From a virus: a stretch of 37,119 bases of DNA. This document shows, in pieces, positions 25,545 through 32,623 of this stretch. The translations under genes were made by a program, and so were the position numbers. The stretch is from positions 1-37,119 of IMG/VR virus record IMGVR_UViG_3300027985_000256; one strand, written 5' to 3'. Position 1 is the first letter of the stretch, and every line of letters begins with the position of its first letter. A model generated the notes under the pieces. That model searched no databases, was not told where the DNA came from, and saw only the letters and a program-made list of their open reading frames with translations.

Positions 25545-25597
25545 ACGTTTGTAATATGGTGTGTAGCGTGAATTACGCACTGAATTACATTAAACGT
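25545..25597 (+). repeat. attC-like inverted repeat 5
   Basis: Nested stems ACGTTT/AAACGT (25545-25550 with 25592-25597), TAAT/ATTA (25552-25555 with 25584-25587) and GCGT/ACGC (25566-25569 with 25575-25578), with unpaired bases between them. Left edge is GTTAACG, ten bases after the stop of the preceding gene. Confidence 0.55.
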
Positions 25598-25672
25598 ACT
25601 GCCGTAGTTTTAATATTTTTAGGGAGGGGGAATAATAAAAATACAAATATTATTAAAATAATTGCATTTTTA

Positions 25673-25704
25673 TTTGGTAAATACAAATATATGTCGTATA
25701 TTTA
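25673..25704 (+). promoter_or_regulatory. Promoter P5
   Basis: TTTG (25673-25676), 20 bases, TATATTTA (25697-25704), one base off the -7 consensus. It precedes a two-gene operon starting at 25743. Confidence 0.6.
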
Positions 25705-25742
25705 CATCGTAATTAAAAGCTAAACAAATAAAAAATACGATT

Positions 25743-25991
25743 ATGAAATCTAAAGTAACTAAAAAACAAATCATTGAAGCAACAGAAGTTAATAGCAATT
25801 ATTCAACTGGGTCAGTAAGATATTCATTTGAAACAGTAATTAACAATGTTAGGTTTATTAAGCCTTACACTTCTACAGTAATGAGTATTGAATATTGTGA
25901 TAAAGATGGTTATCCGATATGTGAAAATGTTCATGGAATAGATTATAAAAAAGACTTTATTCAAGAAGTATATAATTATCTTAACTCATAA
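25743..25991 (+). CDS. Hypothetical island protein (82 aa)
   Basis: An 82-residue protein, with a polar N-terminal helix (VTKKQIIEATEV), a beta-rich middle (SVRYSFETVINNVRF) and a C-terminal DYKKDFIQEVYNYLNS helix. Its TAA shares one base with the next ATG. No family recognised. Confidence 0.6.
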   Translation: MKSKVTKKQIIEATEVNSNYSTGSVRYSFETVINNVRFIKPYTSTVMSIEYCDKDGYPICENVHGIDYKKDFIQEVYNYLNS

Positions 25992-26203
25992 TGAAACGAA
26001 AAAACGTAATAATTTACATGACCCCAGTGCCTGAGTGCTGGGGTAACTTAAAACACTTCTGCGAAGCTAAGGGCATTTCTTACAATACTTTTAACAGAAA
26101 ACCTATGCCGTTTGAAGTGAATGGCTACAAAGTTCACAAAGTACCGTTCCTAACTGGTTTGATAAAACCAGAAGCGGGCGGGCAAAATATTAAAACGGAC
26201 TAA
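25991..26203 (+). CDS. Possible small DNA-binding protein (70 aa)
   Basis: A basic 70-residue protein. NLKHFCEAKGISYNTFNRK near 19-37 has the spacing of a helix-turn-helix, followed by FEVNGYKVHKVPF, which reads like a short wing. I recall similar winged small proteins in Bacteroidetes mobile DNA. A regulator of the island is a reasonable guess, not proven. It is translationally coupled to the preceding gene and followed by a bulged inverted repeat. Confidence 0.55.
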   Translation: MKRKNVIIYMTPVPECWGNLKHFCEAKGISYNTFNRKPMPFEVNGYKVHKVPFLTGLIKPEAGGQNIKTD

Positions 26204-26227
26204 ATGCACTACGCTTCATTAATTGTA

Positions 26228-26283
26228 CGAACAAGCTATACACTATATTACGTGTTAGCTTGTCGTTTTAATGCAAGCTAACG
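26228..26283 (+). repeat. Three-arm bulged inverted repeat 6
   Basis: CG-A-ACAAGCTA-T-ACAC (26228-26243) pairs with GTGTTAGCTTGTCG (26252-26265) in a 14-bp stem with two single extra bases (A26230 and T26239). The second arm also pairs with CAAGCTAAC (26274-26282) in a perfect 9-bp stem, so two structures exclude each other. The loop has CGTTTTAATG as in repeat 3. Single bulged bases on one arm are a hallmark of attC sites. Confidence 0.6.
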
Positions 26284-26297
26284 AGAGCATAGCGAGA

Positions 26298-26313
26298 CTA
26301 GACATTTGTCTAG
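26298..26313 (+). repeat. Palindrome CTAGACA-TT-TGTCTAG
   Basis: A 16-base perfect dyad, longer than the copy at 22006-22019. It lies in the non-coding stretch 26204-26390 between the second island and the tail-tip operon end. Confidence 0.65.
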
Positions 26314-26378
26314 TATTGCCAAAGGTTTTGATTTTATGCAATTTAAGTATATGATTTATTTAAGCAGATTTTTTCAAG

Positions 26379-26394
26379 CTAGACAAATGCCTAG
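26379..26394 (+). repeat. Near-perfect copy of the CTAGACA palindrome
   Basis: CTAGACAAATGCCTAG, one mismatch from the dyad at 26298, and it includes the stop codon of the tail-tip gene. On the minus strand it could also form a weak hairpin at the operon end. Confidence 0.5.
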
Positions 26395-28040
26395 AAAAAA
26401 TAATCCCCCGAACCATCAATAAAACCATCTCCAACGCCATCTGTCCAATAATTTAACGACGGTGGCGTTACTGGTGTTTTATCACTTACATAAATCAACT
26501 CCAAAGTAGTAGCCTGTTTTGACTTCTGAGGATTAAAACCACTAATCTTATTAAGAAAGTAAGAACCGTTTAACTCTTTAATCCAGTATAATCTGAAAAA
26601 TTCAAGGTTATTAATATCATTTAAAGTAAGCCATCTTTTTACCTCGTAGAATTTTGGATATTTAATAATACTATCCAATAAATTATACTCTCCATCAAGG
26701 CTATATATAGCAGTTTTTTGCAATCTGAAAGCTGTACTTTCTAACACTCCGCTTTCTAAATTGTAGATATTAATCGCATCGTCAGTAAGGCCATTATCAA
26801 GTAAGAAAACAAAAGTTTTGAAAGCTTCTTTGGGTGATAAATCCGGCACTATACCTCCATTTATTTGTAGAAACGATGGGATATAAGCATCTATATCAAA
26901 CAAATTAGTTGTAGCGTCTAAATTCTCATTATTGCAAATAAGAGTTTTACTACCCACTAAATCGTCAGCCTCTTCGTATTTCTCTTTAAACTTAATTACA
27001 TTCTCCTGAGCATAACCATCTATTGAGGGCTTGTATTTTGGAATACCTGTATATCTTCCTGACCAATTGACAACGTCTGCAAGTGTGGCCATATCATCAA
27101 ATCTAGCCAACCTTATGACACTATCGTCAAACTCATCTATAATAACGTTAAGATGTTGCAAGAATACATTTATAAAATCATATAGTTTTTTCCCTGCCTT
27201 ATCTTTCTGGTTCTTTAATGGCAAAAATTTTGAGTCCTGATTGTATTCAAAATAATAACCCGTAACAACTCCGGCAGTATATGAAAATCTTATACCAATA
27301 TCCCTAATTGGAATATACAAAGCTTTCGCTATAACATCATCCCATAAATTGCCATTCTTAACACCTCCGGAAGTAAGGAAGTTAACACCATATCTTTGCT
27401 CTATATATTCAAAAATAGTTTTGCAATACACAGAGAAGTGACCACCATCTGCCTTATCTCCTGATTCCGGCCAATAGCGCAAATAAATACTATTAAAATC
27501 CTCTACAAATGCAGAACCGTTATCAGGGTCGTAGTTGTATAAATTACTAAAGAAAAAAGAAAGTTTTATCCCTTCATTAGCTATTGAGTAAGGGTGCAAA
27601 AAGTCTGTAAAATTCCCGACAAATGGATTTTCTTTAGATGGCAAACTTTTTTCCTCTTGCATCCATTTAATAAAGTCAGTAACAAAATCAGGCCACAATA
27701 CTTTTTTTGTAGCCGTCCAAACGTCCTCTTTTTGAAATACAAATAAGCCGATCCTATCTTCAATGAAATCAACTCTTACTTTTGCTTTCGATATTAATTG
27801 TTCATTATCTACCCAATAATCAAGAATATTCTTTCCATATACCTTTGTTGATAATGATTGAGGATTATTAGCGTTGCCGAATATCTGCAAATTATTATAC
27901 GTTGCCGGGATGGTAAATGAGTTTGTGATGTTGACTTTTCTCGCTCCAGGATTTTTAACGTCGTAGCTTTGAAATGTAACACCGATAGCTGTCTTGTCGT
28001 CAAGATCAACTTTTAACCCATTTATCTTTAATAGCCTCAT
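26391..28040 (-). CDS. Tail-tip / baseplate hub-like protein
   Basis: A 549-residue protein. The N-terminus (INGLKVDLDD, then GARKVNITNSFTIPAT near 32-47) and the later DFINVFLQHLNVIIDE match the general look of large tail-tip proteins of Bacteroidetes phages, probably equivalent to the hub (gp27-like) that closes the tail tube. Its C-terminus is Gly/Asp-rich and aromatic (DGVGDGFIDGSGDYFF). It is the last gene of the tail operon and starts inside the previous stop (ATGA). No hydrolase motif is clear. Function inferred from place and size. Confidence 0.6.
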   Translation of the reverse strand: MRLLKINGLKVDLDDKTAIGVTFQSYDVKNPGARKVNITNSFTIPATYNNLQIFGNANNPQSLSTKVYGKNILDYWVDNEQLISKAKVRVDFIEDRIGLFVFQKEDVWTATKKVLWPDFVTDFIKWMQEEKSLPSKENPFVGNFTDFLHPYSIANEGIKLSFFFSNLYNYDPDNGSAFVEDFNSIYLRYWPESGDKADGGHFSVYCKTIFEYIEQRYGVNFLTSGGVKNGNLWDDVIAKALYIPIRDIGIRFSYTAGVVTGYYFEYNQDSKFLPLKNQKDKAGKKLYDFINVFLQHLNVIIDEFDDSVIRLARFDDMATLADVVNWSGRYTGIPKYKPSIDGYAQENVIKFKEKYEEADDLVGSKTLICNNENLDATTNLFDIDAYIPSFLQINGGIVPDLSPKEAFKTFVFLLDNGLTDDAINIYNLESGVLESTAFRLQKTAIYSLDGEYNLLDSIIKYPKFYEVKRWLTLNDINNLEFFRLYWIKELNGSYFLNKISGFNPQKSKQATTLELIYVSDKTPVTPPSLNYWTDGVGDGFIDGSGDYFF

Positions 28041-28564
28041 ATCTGCTTAATAGTAAACCACTCAGGAAGTTTTGCCTGTAAATTAATTACTCCTGTTTTT
28101 TGCTTTCTTCTTCTTACAATATTATCACCTGTAATCTCCGATAATTCAACCCAATCGGCTAAAGTATCACTTGTGCCATTGCCAACGTACAAATAAACCC
28201 TTGGACTTGTGTATATTTCAGATAACACTTCCAATTGCTCAGAATCTACCTCAGCTGATAAAGATAATGTTCTTTCGTTCCTATAACCTAAATTCTTTGA
28301 ATTAGTCTGAGCATTAAGAATGTTAGTAATAAACTCATTCGTTGTGCCTATTTGCTGAGGTCTATCATTAACCTCGTAATAATTTGTGAACGAAAAGAAA
28401 CGGTAACGACCTTTTGAATCCAGGTATTTTAATATCCTGTAACCGGAACAAAAATCCAAGGTTTTTATAGTGGCCACACCCGAAGCAATGCCGCTCTTGT
28501 AAAATGTTACCACCCTGCCATCTGTTGCAGTAGTCTTTAGCCTATAATATCCTATTTTGCTCAT
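28037..28564 (-). CDS. Tail-tip structural protein (distal-tail-like)
   Basis: A 175-residue, mostly beta protein with VVTFYKSGIA, YRILKYLDSKGRYRFFSF and a C-terminal part QEKLPEWF-like ending FTIKQI. A short protein directly before the hub gene is typical of a distal tail or tail-tip ring protein. No known family is certain. Coupled on both sides (ATGA and TAATG). Confidence 0.5.
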   Translation of the reverse strand: MSKIGYYRLKTTATDGRVVTFYKSGIASGVATIKTLDFCSGYRILKYLDSKGRYRFFSFTNYYEVNDRPQQIGTTNEFITNILNAQTNSKNLGYRNERTLSLSAEVDSEQLEVLSEIYTSPRVYLYVGNGTSDTLADWVELSEITGDNIVRRRKQKTGVINLQAKLPEWFTIKQI

Positions 28565-29235
28565 TAGTGAATATGGATAACACCTTGAAATGATTGATTG
28601 TTATTCAATGAGAAACCAACAATTGCTTTTATATTTCTTGTACCTCCCTCAAAATATAACTCGTTTACATTTTCAGTTGCAGAATCTCCTGATAATAATC
28701 TAATATTTGGTGTTGTATTTGGGAATACAGGGAAAGATAATGGTAATGTGCAAATAATACCATCATCAGGAACACTTCCGTCTCCTGCAAATTCTCCTGA
28801 CACTAAAATAGAGCCTCCTCTCATGCTTGCTATTATACTTGCGCTTGCTATATCACTACCAAAAGCAGTAACAGCGGTATAAGGAATATTTGCCCCATTC
28901 AATTGATCAACATATATTTTAGTGGCTGGATGATAATTTGATGCCGGCTGATAAAAATTTGTATTATCTTTCTCAAGCACATTTGTTCTATCGGCTTTTA
29001 AATCTAATTCATTATCTACCTCGGTAGTCGAATAGACATCTAAATTAGTGCGCATTGCTGGCGCATCACCGTCAGCTAAATTGCTAGATAGTTTAAAAAA
29101 TCCTAAGACTGTATTAAGCCATGCAACAAAATTAGCTATTGTAATATTGCTTGTAGGACTTCCTGATTTACCAGATGCCAGCTTTTCGGTTGTGTCTGGG
29201 GTTGTTACTTCCCCTTGTTCAAATATCCTTGCCAT
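28564..29235 (-). CDS. Short tail fibre / receptor-binding-like protein
   Basis: A 223-residue protein. N-terminal residues (ITIANFVAWLNTVLGFFKL) resemble the attachment part of the large fibre; then LADGDAPAMRTNLDVYST and ELDLKADRTNVLEKDNT suggest a trimeric coil, and the C-terminal 90 residues look like a compact beta head with GSILVSGEFAGDG. Such proteins form small fibres or upper baseplate appendages. It is cotranscribed with the tail-tip genes. Confidence 0.55.
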   Translation of the reverse strand: MARIFEQGEVTTPDTTEKLASGKSGSPTSNITIANFVAWLNTVLGFFKLSSNLADGDAPAMRTNLDVYSTTEVDNELDLKADRTNVLEKDNTNFYQPASNYHPATKIYVDQLNGANIPYTAVTAFGSDIASASIIASMRGGSILVSGEFAGDGSVPDDGIICTLPLSFPVFPNTTPNIRLLSGDSATENVNELYFEGGTRNIKAIVGFSLNNNQSFQGVIHIH

Positions 29236-29238
29236 ATC

Positions 29239-29862
29239 TTAAAGTGCTATATCAATTTTAAATGGTGTATCGTCGTAATCTGTAAAAATCTCATCGTCAT
29301 AATCCTGTGCAAATTCTAAATTTGCAATAGGACTATCGATAGTTAATGCGTTTGCAATATCGTCATTATAAAAGTAAATGTAAACAAATTGACCATCGGG
29401 TGCATAATAAATCTGATCTTCATTGTTAAAAATATCTACAAAATTCGGGTTCTCTCCAAACTGCGCAGCCCCATGAACTAGGTCAATAGTCACTTCATCA
29501 AAAACCAGCTCATTGTCTGGATGATAGAATTTGATTTTTACCAACTTAGTAACCCCCTCAACGTATTGAAATGAGTTATTAAGCTGCGCAAAATCATCGA
29601 ATAAACCCATCAACCCTTTTATAACATCATTGGCCACAAAAGCAAATTGCCTTAAATTAGCCAAGGGGTCAGAAAAAGGAATGCACTTATACGTTTCTAT
29701 CACTTCATCATTGGAAGTGTCAATAACATCAACATATAAAGTACTTGGCTCCTGATCTGTGTACGTCACATCAGCAAGAAATACCAAAGGCGAATGAACC
29801 GGGCATAAAACCGACCCGTTAACGATATTATCCTGTGATATGTTTATTGCTGTTATTGCCAT
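29239..29862 (-). CDS. Tail operon protein, unknown (207 aa)
   Basis: An acidic, beta-rich 207-residue protein (many Asp in the last 60 residues: EFAQDYDDEIFTDYDDT). The N-terminal half has SPLVFLADVTYTDQE, which looks like an immunoglobulin-type or fibre-attachment domain. Placed between the neck-type and fibre-type proteins, with a one-base overlap upstream. Structural role likely, precise role unknown. Confidence 0.5.
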   Translation of the reverse strand: MAITAINISQDNIVNGSVLCPVHSPLVFLADVTYTDQEPSTLYVDVIDTSNDEVIETYKCIPFSDPLANLRQFAFVANDVIKGLMGLFDDFAQLNNSFQYVEGVTKLVKIKFYHPDNELVFDEVTIDLVHGAAQFGENPNFVDIFNNEDQIYYAPDGQFVYIYFYNDDIANALTIDSPIANLEFAQDYDDEIFTDYDDTPFKIDIAL

Positions 29863-30338
29863 TACTTCAACCTTTTAATTAAGTCACTACTTAACTCATC
29901 AACTCTATTAAGCACAAGTTTTCTATTTAAATCGCTTACTCTTTCAGTTGTAACCACATCAGAAACTAAACCTCCTGCATTATTCTGATTTGGAACAGTC
30001 CAACCATTTCTGGCAATATTCCAAGCAACTGCAAATGGATTTAAATTCAATCCTTTATCCTCTACCCATTGAGCCAATATGGTAGAACCTGCCCAACCTA
30101 CCCAAGATTTTAAGGCTTCCGGTGATTGATTTGAGTTTCGGCTTCTTCCATTCTCCAAGGCTCCTGTGTAGCGTTCTCCTTTTATACCGACATGATAACC
30201 TTGCGCAGTAACATCATTAAACTGCTCTAAAGTATTAGCCCAATTACCAGAGGCTCGAAGTCCAAGATTATCGTAATTAATAATCAAATCTTTCTGTACG
30301 TATGAAAGCCAATTCTTTATAATTTGGTTGTCTGTCAT
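29862..30338 (-). CDS. Neck / head-tail completion protein (HK97 gp10-like?)
   Basis: A 158-residue protein. The N-terminus is helical and basic; the middle has GYHVGIKGERYTGALENGRSRN, and the C-terminus VSDVVTTERVSDLNRKLV. The EHG-R-like ALENGRS with the later NIARNGW resembles HK97 gp10-type completion proteins, whose conserved pattern is a short Tyr-x-x-x-x-E-x-G turn. Its place as second gene of the tail operon agrees. Moderate confidence. Confidence 0.5.
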   Translation of the reverse strand: MTDNQIIKNWLSYVQKDLIINYDNLGLRASGNWANTLEQFNDVTAQGYHVGIKGERYTGALENGRSRNSNQSPEALKSWVGWAGSTILAQWVEDKGLNLNPFAVAWNIARNGWTVPNQNNAGGLVSDVVTTERVSDLNRKLVLNRVDELSSDLIKRLK

Positions 30339-30784
30339 TGTATAAATTGGATATTAGAACACATTACGAAATCTATATTTGTGTCGAATAAATTCTTTGC
30401 AAAGCTAAAATTCGATGGAATAACATCAAGATTATTGTCACATTTAAAAGCCCCTATGAAATTTTCAAGCTGTCCTTGTAACTCAAATAACCTCCTGTCA
30501 TATTTCTGTAAGCTTGTTTCATCCAAAGAAGCATTTTCGCCAGATGGGTCAAACTTCCTACCCAACATCAAAAGCACTTGAAAGGTACGCTCTGAAACAA
30601 TAGCACCTGAAAATTGAGGCGTATATCTAACAGCAGCTAAAAGAATATTTTCTCCTGCTGCAAATGGCTGATTGCACGCTACGATATTAAAATCCTGATT
30701 CCTATCATCAATAGCAAAATCAAACTTCCAGCCGTTTGTTGTAGCTGCTGTTCTTAATGCTCCTATGATGTCGAATTGTTCCAT
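30335..30784 (-). CDS. Putative tail terminator / neck protein
   Basis: A 149-residue protein with an alpha/beta pattern: N-terminal helix, DDRNQDFNIVA, FQVLLMLGRKFDPSGE, a long helix (KYDRRLFELQGQLENFIGAF) and a strand end. This order matches tail terminator-type proteins in outline. It is the first gene after promoter C, and its start follows TTTAGGGGC as in the capsid operon. The family is inferred, not recognised. Confidence 0.45.
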   Translation of the reverse strand: MEQFDIIGALRTAATTNGWKFDFAIDDRNQDFNIVACNQPFAAGENILLAAVRYTPQFSGAIVSERTFQVLLMLGRKFDPSGENASLDETSLQKYDRRLFELQGQLENFIGAFKCDNNLDVIPSNFSFAKNLFDTNIDFVMCSNIQFIQ

Positions 30785-30788
30785 GCCC

Positions 30789-30820
30789 CTAAATTAATAT
30801 TTATTTGGATTAAATAAAAA
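30789..30820 (-). promoter_or_regulatory. Late promoter C (tail operon)
   Basis: On the minus strand a weak TTTT -33, a 20-base spacer (TATTTAATCCAAATAAATAT) and TAATTTAG. The spacer shares 12 of 20 positions with both promoters A and B (core AATnnAAATAA), and the downstream TTAGGGGCATG equals that at promoter A. Confidence 0.5.
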
Positions 30821-30840
30821 TAAAAGTTTGGAAACAAAAA

Positions 30841-30877
30841 AAAGGATGTTCACAGCGACTAAACTCGGACATCCTTT
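30841..30877 (-). terminator. Intrinsic terminator ahead of tail operon
   Basis: On the minus strand AAAGGATGT (30877-30869) and ACATCCTTT (30849-30841) pair in a 9-bp stem, then eight T follow. It ends the accessory operon before promoter C. TGTGAACA occurs twice, once before each arm. Confidence 0.8.
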
Positions 30878-30893
30878 AGTGTTCACAATTAAA

Positions 30894-30909
30894 ACCTATT
30901 TTTATAGGT
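30894..30909 (-). terminator. Small hairpin between two terminators
   Basis: ACCTAT / ATAGGT, 4-base loop, followed on the minus strand by TTTTAATT. Weak alone; second of three hairpins in 110 bases. Confidence 0.55.
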
Positions 30910-30921
30910 ACTTTGTAAATA

Positions 30922-30950
30922 AAAGGTAGATGTTACCAGCACCTACCTTT
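30922..30950 (-). terminator. First hairpin after the accessory operon
   Basis: AAAGGTAG / CTACCTTT, 8-bp stem with 13-base loop, followed on the minus strand by TATTT. It lies 24 bases after the last stop codon of the accessory operon. Confidence 0.65.
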
Positions 30951-30973
30951 TAAAATTATACTAAATGTTAAAA

Positions 30974-31180
30974 TTAAACTGAAACCCCTCCGCCTAATAT
31001 ATTTTTTCTTGCTTCTCCTTCCCAAACTTGTTGATACATTGGCTTAATGAATCTACCAATAATTCCATCTGGAATAAAACTTTGCCTTTTAGGCTTAATT
31101 CTGACAGGATTATATTTACATCCTGTTTTTGCATCAAAGTAAATCTTATTACCTTTCTTATCAAATCCTTTTCTTATCAT
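30974..31180 (-). CDS. Hypothetical basic protein (68 aa)
   Basis: A 68-residue basic protein (MIRKGFDKKGNKIYFDAK, later RIKPKRQSFIP), ending in a Gly-rich tail (ILGGGVSV). Last gene of the accessory operon, overlapping the preceding gene by four bases. The family is not recognised. Confidence 0.55.
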   Translation of the reverse strand: MIRKGFDKKGNKIYFDAKTGCKYNPVRIKPKRQSFIPDGIIGRFIKPMYQQVWEGEARKNILGGGVSV

Positions 31181-31653
31181 GATTCTATTTTTAAAGCGTT
31201 AATATCAATTGCTAAACCTGATTCAATAAGACCAAATACGTCAAAGTTCCATTTAATTAAATCCTGAAACATCCAATGAGGCAATAAATCATAGCCTTTA
31301 TCATTTGATAAATTATTAATAAATGACCTGTATGCTTCCTCATTTATTGCACCAAATATTTTAACCCATTTTTCAGCCATATTTTCAACCGCCACAAACC
31401 TCCCACCATTAACCTCTATTTCTTTTGTGAGGTCTGAAAATGGATGTAATATAAGCTTATAATCACTTCCTCGCTCTATTTCATTAAATAAATTTTCTAT
31501 TTGAATGTGTTCATTATCTGAAAGCGTATATAAGGCATCTTTATTTGGGCTTACTACCCAATTAACACATTCGCCTAATCCGTCATTAAACTGAACTCGC
31601 AATCCATATGGCAAATAAGGTGCTACATGTTTTAATTCTAATTTCTGTATCAT
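31177..31653 (-). CDS. Conserved Bacteroidetes mobile-DNA protein, unknown (158 aa)
   Basis: A 158-residue protein with LKHVAPYLPYGLRVQF at the start and DLLPHWMFQDLIKWNFDVFGLIESGLAID near the end. I know this end motif as common in hypothetical proteins of Bacteroidetes phages and prophages; no function is known. The middle is acidic and mixed. Operon member with short gaps to its neighbours. Confidence 0.75.
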   Translation of the reverse strand: MIQKLELKHVAPYLPYGLRVQFNDGLGECVNWVVSPNKDALYTLSDNEHIQIENLFNEIERGSDYKLILHPFSDLTKEIEVNGGRFVAVENMAEKWVKIFGAINEEAYRSFINNLSNDKGYDLLPHWMFQDLIKWNFDVFGLIESGLAIDINALKIES

Positions 31654-31655
31654 AA

Positions 31656-32012
31656 TTAAAACCTCTCATACGTAACACTATTCCCAAACCACTCCATAAT
31701 CCTATTTGCCAAAGACTTATTGATGTCAGCAACTGCTCCAAGCCAATGCTCTGATGGGTCAGCTATGCGGTAGTCGTATGTGCCCCAATCGAATGTATCT
31801 TTACTCCACAGCTTCCATTCAGATGATCCCTTATCTTTATATTCTAAAAGCCGGCCATCCATAAAGGCTTGCAAAATTAAATCCTTGTAATTAACCTCAG
31901 GCTCAAATACTACGATAACAGTATTCTCTGAATTTGGGAATTGTTCACTTACCGAAGTCACAACTTTAACTCCAGGAATCTTTTTAATTTGTTCAATTGT
32001 TTCTTTGCTCAT
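31656..32012 (-). CDS. Hypothetical protein with phage YRI-type end (118 aa)
   Basis: A 118-residue protein. I place the start at 32012 (MSKETIEQIKKIPG): an upstream in-frame ATG at 32072 exists, but it would overlap the promoter at 32042-32072, whereas 32012 has the A-rich leader AATCAAAATCAAAACAAG. Near 72-85 it has WKLWSKDTFDWGTYDYRI, a pattern seen at the end of many small phage proteins. The function is unknown. Confidence 0.65.
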   Translation of the reverse strand: MSKETIEQIKKIPGVKVVTSVSEQFPNSENTVIVVFEPEVNYKDLILQAFMDGRLLEYKDKGSSEWKLWSKDTFDWGTYDYRIADPSEHWLGAVADINKSLANRIMEWFGNSVTYERF

Positions 32013-32041
32013 CTTGTTTTGATTTTGATTGTTAATAATAG

Positions 32042-32072
32042 CAAATGTACCACAAACACTATTAAGAAACAA
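32042..32072 (-). promoter_or_regulatory. Extended promoter inside the accessory operon
   Basis: On the minus strand TTG (32072-32070), 20 bases beginning TTTCTTAATAGT, then TACATTTG (32049-32042). It belongs to the extended class of P1 and P3 and starts a transcript for the last three accessory genes. Confidence 0.75.
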
Positions 32073-32078
32073 TATAAA

Positions 32079-32342
32079 TTACTTACTCTTATGTGAATTT
32101 GGATATGTGTTTCCATAATGCTTTATGTAGTTATATATTTCGCTTAAATACATTTCTATAGGTGTTGAACACCTTTGCATGTGTGGTATTACCCTCCATA
32201 CAGTACCGCTGCCGTAATATTCCTCTATAACCCCATTAGTGTATTCTATTTTCATTACCTTATTTTCATAAGATGCTTCTTTTAAAAAACATTTATTTTT
32301 TTTAAAAGAAAATACCTTTTTAATAATATCTTTTATTTTCAT
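32079..32342 (-). CDS. KTSC-like small protein (87 aa)
   Basis: An 87-residue protein. After a basic N-terminal helix, residues 23-80 (ASYENKVMKIEYTNGVIEEYY, then GTVWRVIPHMQRCSTPIEMYLSEI) follow the plan of the KTSC domain: two beta strands with a G-x-x-Y-x-Y turn, then a helix. KTSC domains occur in phage and host proteins of uncertain nucleic-acid-related function. It lies directly before the promoter at 32042. Confidence 0.6.
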   Translation of the reverse strand: MKIKDIIKKVFSFKKNKCFLKEASYENKVMKIEYTNGVIEEYYGSGTVWRVIPHMQRCSTPIEMYLSEIYNYIKHYGNTYPNSHKSK

Positions 32343-32353
32343 ATTAATATAAA

Positions 32354-32623
32354 TTACTTCATTACTCTTTCGATCTCATCAGCTATAATTTTATGAAGCT
32401 TACGCCCAAACCAATAATTGACAAACCATTTATTTTGCCATTCAAACCACATGTCGACATTTTTATTTAGATGATTAAGTCTTAATTGTTTTTTTAACAT
32501 TCGATTATGGTATGGGTAAAGGATAGAATTTACAAGCCATTTGTAAGCGAATAGTTTTTTTATAAGCCAATAGTGAATAAATGGCAGAATTGAAAGGGTG
32601 ATGATTATTAGTGTTAGTTTCAT
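32354..32623 (-). CDS. Membrane-anchored basic protein (89 aa)
   Basis: An 89-residue protein, hydrophobic at residues 3-25 (LTLIIITLSILPFIHYWLI) and then basic and Trp-rich (MWFEWQNKWFVNYWFGRK). It is probably anchored in the inner membrane by its N-terminus. It starts one base after the preceding stop. No family known. Confidence 0.6.
   Translation of the reverse strand: MKLTLIIITLSILPFIHYWLIKKLFAYKWLVNSILYPYHNRMLKKQLRLNHLNKNVDMWFEWQNKWFVNYWFGRKLHKIIADEIERVMK

Noticed and set aside
32013-32072. N-terminal extension of the 118-residue accessory protein
   Set aside because: The extension would begin inside the -33 box of a good promoter; the downstream ATG has the standard leader.
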